From assembly GCF_010384365.1 (NCBI RefSeq), contig NZ_CP048397.1:2480001-2544000 (forward strand): a stretch of DNA of 64,000 nucleotides, given 5' to 3'. Position 1 is the first letter of the stretch. The number at the start of each line of letters is the position of its first letter. Source of the DNA: Streptomyces sp. S4.7 (GTDB lineage: Bacteria; Actinomycetota; Actinomycetes; Streptomycetales; Streptomycetaceae). A program made the translations under genes and the position numbers. The notes below the pieces were generated by a model. The model was given only the letters and a program-made list of their open reading frames with translations. It was not told the origin of the DNA and ran no database searches. This document shows, one piece after another, positions 61,501-64,000 of this stretch.

Positions 61501-62184
61501 GACACACCGGCCTTCGGGCTGGACTTCCCGATCGGCGACAGCGAGTGGCCCCGCAAGGCTCTTCTCTCCGAGGAACGGGACATGCTCGGCATGTACGTCT
61601 CGGCGCACCCGCTGGACGGCACCGAGCACATCCTGTCCCGCCACCGGGACACCACCATCAGCGAGCTGCTCGGCTCGGGCCGCACCGAGGGCGTGGCACA
61701 GCTGTCCGGGCTCATCACGAATGTCGACCGCCGGATGACCAAGCAGGGCAACGCCTGGGCGATCATCAACCTCGCCGACCGAGACGGCGAGATGGAAATC
61801 CTGTTCTTCCCGGCCACCTACAACCTCGTGCAGCACGCTCTGCTCCCGGACAGCGTGGTCAGCGTCCAGGGGCGGCTCAACGACCGGGACGGGGCCGTCA
61901 GCATCTTCGGGCAGGAACTCCAGACGCTGGACGTGTCGTCCGCCGAGAGCGGCGGCCGCCCCCCCGTCCAACTCGCTCTTCGCTCCCACAAGATCAACGA
62001 CCCGGCTGTGAAGGAACTCAAGCGCATCCTCGGCGCACACAAGGGAGAGAGCCCGGTACGCCTGCGCGTTGAGGCCCCGCAGAAGACAGTCGTGTACGAA
62101 CTCGGCTTCCTTGTGGACCCGACATCGGTCGCCTCCGACATCAAGGGCACCTTCGGACCGGACGCCTGGATCGGTGTGTCGTGA
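58594..62184 (+). CDS. DNA polymerase III alpha subunit paralogue (DnaE)
   Basis: 1196-residue C-family polymerase, full length. PHP domain at the N-terminus with intact metal residues (HLHNHTEYSMLDGA, AIAMSDHGN, LATNDAHYV); palm Asp pair in PPDVDLDFDDRH (about 425) and third Asp in GLVKMDFLGLRNLG (about 590); VGPGRGSATGS; tandem HhH region (AEIGALNKRAVESLIKAGAF); OB fold (VAQLSGLITNVDRR, AWAIINLADRDGEMEILFF). GTG start 58594 behind GGAGG. It differs from the housekeeping Streptomyces DnaE1 as I remember it and sits among accessory genes, so it is probably an extra paralogue. The lack of ImuA/ImuB neighbours argues against DnaE2/ImuC. It overlaps the next gene (GTGA). Confidence 0.92.
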   Translation: MSDSFVHLHNHTEYSMLDGAQRLKPMFTEVARQGMPAIAMSDHGNMFGAYEFQQVAKGFDGVKPIIGIEAYVAPSSRRNRKQEFWGPGGVRAMSDDGEGSKDVSGGGRFTHMTMWARNVQGLRNLFYLATEASYTGQFPAGKPRMDMELISEHAEGIIGTTGCPSGAIQTRLRLNQYDEAREVAASYQDILGKENYFLELMDHGLDLERNVRADLLRLAKDLDIPLLATNDAHYVLEEHADAHDNLLCIGVGKNKDDPNRFRFNGSGYYLKTAAQMRELFSEIPEACNNTLLIAERIESYEEVFAPEDEMPQFPDVPEGETQESWLRRECIKGLEMRYGTPLPDEVTERFETEMKVIGPMGFSSYFLVVADICQHARDNKIPVGPGRGSATGSIVAYATRITELCPLEHGLLFERFLNPERINPPDVDLDFDDRHRDRMVRYVVEKYGDEYTAMVNTFGKLKAKNAIKDTSRLLGYPFSHGERITKALPADVMGKSIPLDGIFDSNHPRYGEAGEIRGLYENEPEVRKVIDGAKGVEGLIRNTGVHAAAVILSKTRLTDRIPLHMRAKDGVKITGFDYPSCEDMGLVKMDFLGLRNLGVIDHAIQNIRENRGVDITTDTVPQDGSQPIPLDDVTTFQLLARGDTFGVFQLDGGGMRTLLKLMEPTRFEDIAAALALYRPGPMAANAHTNYAHRKTGRQEIAPIHPELRDALEPILGNTFHLLVYQEQIMAIARQLAGYTLGGADLLRRAMGKKKPEVLAAEWEKFHGGMQANNYSEESIKALWDVMLPFSGYAFNKSHTAGYGLVSYWTAYLKANYPAEYMAALLTSVGDDKDKAGIYLADARKLGVQVLPPDINESVADFTAIGDDVRFGLRSVRNVGDGVIESLVTTRKSKGKYTSFPDFLDKAEIGALNKRAVESLIKAGAFDSLQHTRKGLCAAHEDAIDAIIPVKKAAAFGQDDLFAGMGGDGEDTPAFGLDFPIGDSEWPRKALLSEERDMLGMYVSAHPLDGTEHILSRHRDTTISELLGSGRTEGVAQLSGLITNVDRRMTKQGNAWAIINLADRDGEMEILFFPATYNLVQHALLPDSVVSVQGRLNDRDGAVSIFGQELQTLDVSSAESGGRPPVQLALRSHKINDPAVKELKRILGAHKGESPVRLRVEAPQKTVVYELGFLVDPTSVASDIKGTFGPDAWIGVS

Positions 62185-62528
62185 ACGACGAGCAGGAGTA
62201 CGAAATCCGGCTTTCACAGACACCCCCGTGCGGGCACTGCGATCAGCCGACGCTGCTCACGGCAGCCTTCCCGAGCCCCATGACGAACGCCCGGGGCGAC
62301 GGCGTGAAGGGCCTCTGCGAAGTTGCTCTCTGCCGCACCTGCGATTACGGGGAGCCAGCCGCGAACGGACTCCTGGCGTTCTTCACCGTTCACGAGAGAC
62401 TTGATGAAGTCGACCTCTGGACCTTCAACGAACTTGTCGTCGCCTGGGTGGACGTCGCCCGCCGCCGTCAGGTCGACCAAGTGCAGCTCGATGCCGAGTA
62501 CGAACGCTGGCGCGAGGGCGTGCTGTAG
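62181..62528 (+). CDS. small CxxC protein, DUF6300-like
   Basis: 115 residues. Two CxxC pairs, CGHCDQP and CRTCDYG, make a likely zinc ribbon; a helical acidic C-terminus follows (LDEVDLWTFNELVVAWVDVA). It resembles the Streptomyces family I recall as DUF6300. GTG start inside the polymerase stop (GTGA), so it is co-translated with the polymerase and may be its accessory factor; that is inference. Confidence 0.75.
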   Translation: MNDEQEYEIRLSQTPPCGHCDQPTLLTAAFPSPMTNARGDGVKGLCEVALCRTCDYGEPAANGLLAFFTVHERLDEVDLWTFNELVVAWVDVARRRQVDQVQLDAEYERWREGVL

Positions 62529-62811
62529 CGGGCAGTGCCCACGGTCGCCCGCCGGCGCTGCCACTCAGGGGGCTATGCCCTGTGTGACTGTTCTCCGGAC
62601 AGCCGCTGTGACACTGCAAGCACCTGGCGGGGGCGCCGACAACCCGGCATTCGGCTCAGTAGCTGATGCTCCGCATCGCATCGCATCGAGCGGACGCGGA
62701 CGCGGACGCGTCAGACCAGCTCGACGGCAGCGACACGACGCGTGTGGGCACTCTGTAACTTCCTCATTACTGTGGGCGGTTGCACGGGTCCCATCGATGA
62801 GAGGAACATCC
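62529..62811. other. intergenic region, nothing clear
   Basis: About 280 bases with no supported gene. It holds a short GGACGC triplet repeat (62692-62709) and presumably the promoter of the small ORF that follows. Confidence 0.5.
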
Positions 62812-62922
62812 ATGCTCCGTTTCGGAGACGAGGACAGCAAGGACAACACGGATATCGAGGAGGGTGACGGCGGCGGTTCCAACCCGTCTCAGGGTTGCGG
62901 TGACAACCTCGCCGCTCGGTAG
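62812..62922 (+). CDS. tiny acidic peptide, 36 residues
   Basis: Open reading from ATG 62812 with AGAGGAAC 5 bases upstream. The product starts MLRFGDEDSKDNTDIEE and ends GSNPSQGCGDNLAAR: acidic and Gly/Ser-rich, with one Cys. A strong terminator begins 20 bases after the stop, suggesting a short dedicated transcript. It could be a leader or modified-peptide precursor, a regulator or a toxin. No modifying enzyme is recognisable nearby, so function is open. Confidence 0.5.
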   Translation: MLRFGDEDSKDNTDIEEGDGGGSNPSQGCGDNLAAR

Positions 62923-62941
62923 GTAGCACCACACACTCTGA

Positions 62942-62972
62942 GTCCGCCCCCATCAATCCGCTGGGGGCGGAC
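62942..62972 (+). terminator. terminator after the tiny ORF
   Basis: Perfect 11-bp stem GTCCGCCCCCA / TGGGGGCGGAC with a 9-base loop, then ATCGTT. Confidence 0.8.
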
Positions 62973-63127
62973 ATCGTTGGGGCAGCCCCGCCCTGCATCA
63001 ACGCGCCTGCAGCAGCAGCCGCTTGATTCGGCTTCGAACCTCATCTGCAACCCCAGTAGCAGCAAGCGCGTCTACCGCTTCGCACCCGGCGATGGAGGAC
63101 TTCGGGCCTGAGACCGGGACGGGCCGG
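62973..63127. other. degenerate region, possible gene relic on minus strand
   Basis: No intact gene. On the minus strand a stretch near 62998-63090 reads GCEAVDALAATGVADEVRSR and ends RIKRLLLQAR, stop, which has the feel of a real C-terminus without a start. Treat as a possible relic. Confidence 0.35.
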
Positions 63128-63212
63128 TGACAGACAGGTCTCTCGGATCGACATACAGCAGGCCGCATGGGCCGACTTCGTCGGCGCGCTGCGTACGTCC
63201 CGGCTTGGGTGA
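63128..63212 (+). pseudogene. DUF397 C-terminal relic
   Basis: In frame to the TGA at 63210 this reads AAWADFVGALRTSRLG, closely matching the end of DUF397 protein 2 ([16 protein letters not shown]), but the upstream part of the domain is gone. It suggests the WhiJ-type group was once larger or rearranged around the polymerase gene. Confidence 0.55.
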
Positions 63213-63327
63213 CCGAGGGCATCCTTCAGCGTTGCCGGTGGGCACGACTGCGGTCGCCGTGGTATGCGGTGCGATTTAGCCTGGGAGTGGAGGACATCCG
63301 TTCGCTTGGCTGAGAGGAGTGATCGCC

Positions 63328-63720
63328 ATGGCGGGCCGGAGCCGGAGCGAGGTTGAGTCGGAGATCAAGGAGACGCTTGGTCTTGTACCGCATTTCTTGG
63401 CTCAGATACCCGATGAGATGCTGGACGCCGAGTGGGAGATCTTCAAGAGGATCGAACTCGGCGAGACGCTTATCCCGAACAAGTACAAGGAGCTGATGGG
63501 GATAGCGTTGCATTCGGAGACGAAGTGCCGTTACTGCCTGCTCTTCCACACGGAGGCCGCGAAGATGTTCGGGGCCACCGACGAGGAGATTCAGGAAGCT
63601 GTCCACTACGCGAAGAACAGCGTCGGCTGGAGCGTGTATCTCAACGGTACGCGTGAGAACTACGACGAATTCGCGGAGGAACTCGGGCAGATGAAGGACT
63701 ACATGGCGTCGAAGGGCTGA
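63328..63720 (+). CDS. carboxymuconolactone decarboxylase-family protein
   Basis: 130-residue AhpD-like/CMD-family protein. Redox motif CRYCLLFHTEAAKMFGA (CxxC-x3-H) within an all-helical fold; flanking helices LIPNKYKELMGIALHSETK and DEEIQEAVHYAKNSVGW. Likely peroxidase- or disulphide-type activity, as in AhpD, rather than muconolactone decarboxylation. ATG 63328 follows GAGAGGAG; a GTG 9 bases upstream is in frame. Confidence 0.88.
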   Translation: MAGRSRSEVESEIKETLGLVPHFLAQIPDEMLDAEWEIFKRIELGETLIPNKYKELMGIALHSETKCRYCLLFHTEAAKMFGATDEEIQEAVHYAKNSVGWSVYLNGTRENYDEFAEELGQMKDYMASKG

Positions 63721-63724
63721 GACC

Positions 63725-63937
63725 ATGCGCCTTGAGTGGGCCCGGCCGGGTGTCGTGCGGGCGACCGCGCACGCATACGAACTCGCCGCGCTGGTGTCCG
63801 CCGCGCGGCTGGTGGCGGAGTCCGAGTCACCCGAGATTCCTCCGGGGACGCTGGAAGATCTCCGTCAGATTCTCGATGACTACGACGCCCAAGTGGCGCG
63901 CCTGCGCAAAGCGCCGTTCCCTGGGGACGGCGCGTGA
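63725..63937 (+). CDS. small helical protein, unknown
   Basis: 70 residues, starting 5 bases after the CMD-family stop with AAGGG upstream, so probably the same operon. Helical and acidic (AYELAALVSAARLVAESESP, LEDLRQILDDYDAQVARLRK). Not recognised. Confidence 0.65.
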   Translation: MRLEWARPGVVRATAHAYELAALVSAARLVAESESPEIPPGTLEDLRQILDDYDAQVARLRKAPFPGDGA

Positions 63938-63964
63938 GCGCAGGCGCTCCCGCGCCGTCGGGCG

Positions 63965-64000
63965 TCAGCTGTAGTCGTCCGGGCGGTCCTGCATCCAGAC
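63965..64000 (-). CDS. 3' end of a gene running off the window
   Basis: Minus-strand reading VWMQDRPDDYS then TGA at 63967-63965. Convergent with the small-protein gene. Too short to identify. Confidence 0.4.
   Translation of the reverse strand, partial: VWMQDRPDDYS

Overview
The window is very GC-rich chromosomal DNA with long Streptomyces-type genes, GTG and TTG starts, tight overlaps (ATGA/GTGA) and many actinobacterial families (DUF397, Scr1-type XRE regulators, class F sortase, IclR, ROK, HxlR, mycothiol-linked DsbA). Together with a cslA-glxA-cslZ locus, a neighbouring LPMO and DasR-like sites, this points to a Streptomyces species.

Left arm (1-47.6 kb) looks like ordinary chromosome. 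1-8.7 kb: XRE/TPR-like regulator, histidine phosphatase, PAP2 phosphatase, then a three-gene coupled operon (Cas4/AddB-like Fe-S nuclease, an unrecognised 557-residue protein, an SF1B helicase) that reads like a Dna2 helicase-nuclease split into three polypeptides. 8.8 kb: tRNA-Lys(CTT) with terminator. 9-13.5 kb: secreted M6 protease, PAS-GGDEF-EAL c-di-GMP enzyme, LLM oxidoreductase. 13.6-22.7 kb: a catabolic cluster with two Asp/Glu-racemase-superfamily enzymes, D-2-hydroxyacid dehydrogenase, amidase, DUF3830 protein, an Ehu-type solute ABC transporter and an IclR regulator. 22.8-33 kb: the hyphal-tip glycan locus, with LPMO, SPFH protein, peptidoglycan hydrolase, a second identical tRNA-Lys, CslA glycan synthase, GlxA copper radical oxidase and GH6 glucanase. 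33-39.7 kb: class F sortase and its surface partner, HAD phosphatase, solute-binding lipoprotein, an LADTG-type surface protein, ROK regulator. 39.8-47.6 kb: Gfo/Idh oxidoreductase and UPF0303 protein, DsbA-like and FAH-family enzymes, a YidC paralogue, HxlR/MFS efflux pair, SEC-C protein.

Right arm (47.7-64 kb) is accessory and visibly richer in A/T over 47.9-55 kb. It opens with a defence island: MORC/MutL-like GHKL ATPase, Z1 helicase, NaeI-like type IIE endonuclease and Vsr endonuclease in one operon, facing a convergent C5-cytosine methyltransferase, then an HNH nuclease. Each of the first three genes has one in-frame TTA codon while methyltransferase and Vsr have none, so the restriction arm could depend on the bldA tRNA while the protective arm does not. 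Next comes a WhiJ/AbaA-type group (anti-sigma-like ATPase, Scr1-type XRE regulator, two DUF397 proteins, each DUF397 followed by a decayed copy of the same gene end), then a complete DNA polymerase III alpha paralogue coupled to a small CxxC protein, a tiny acidic ORF with its own terminator, a DUF397 relic and a carboxymuconolactone-decarboxylase-family protein.

The best candidates for something under-described are the split Dna2-like operon, the MORC-Z1-NaeI-Vsr-methyltransferase island with its TTA asymmetry, and the Ehu/DUF3830 catabolic cluster.
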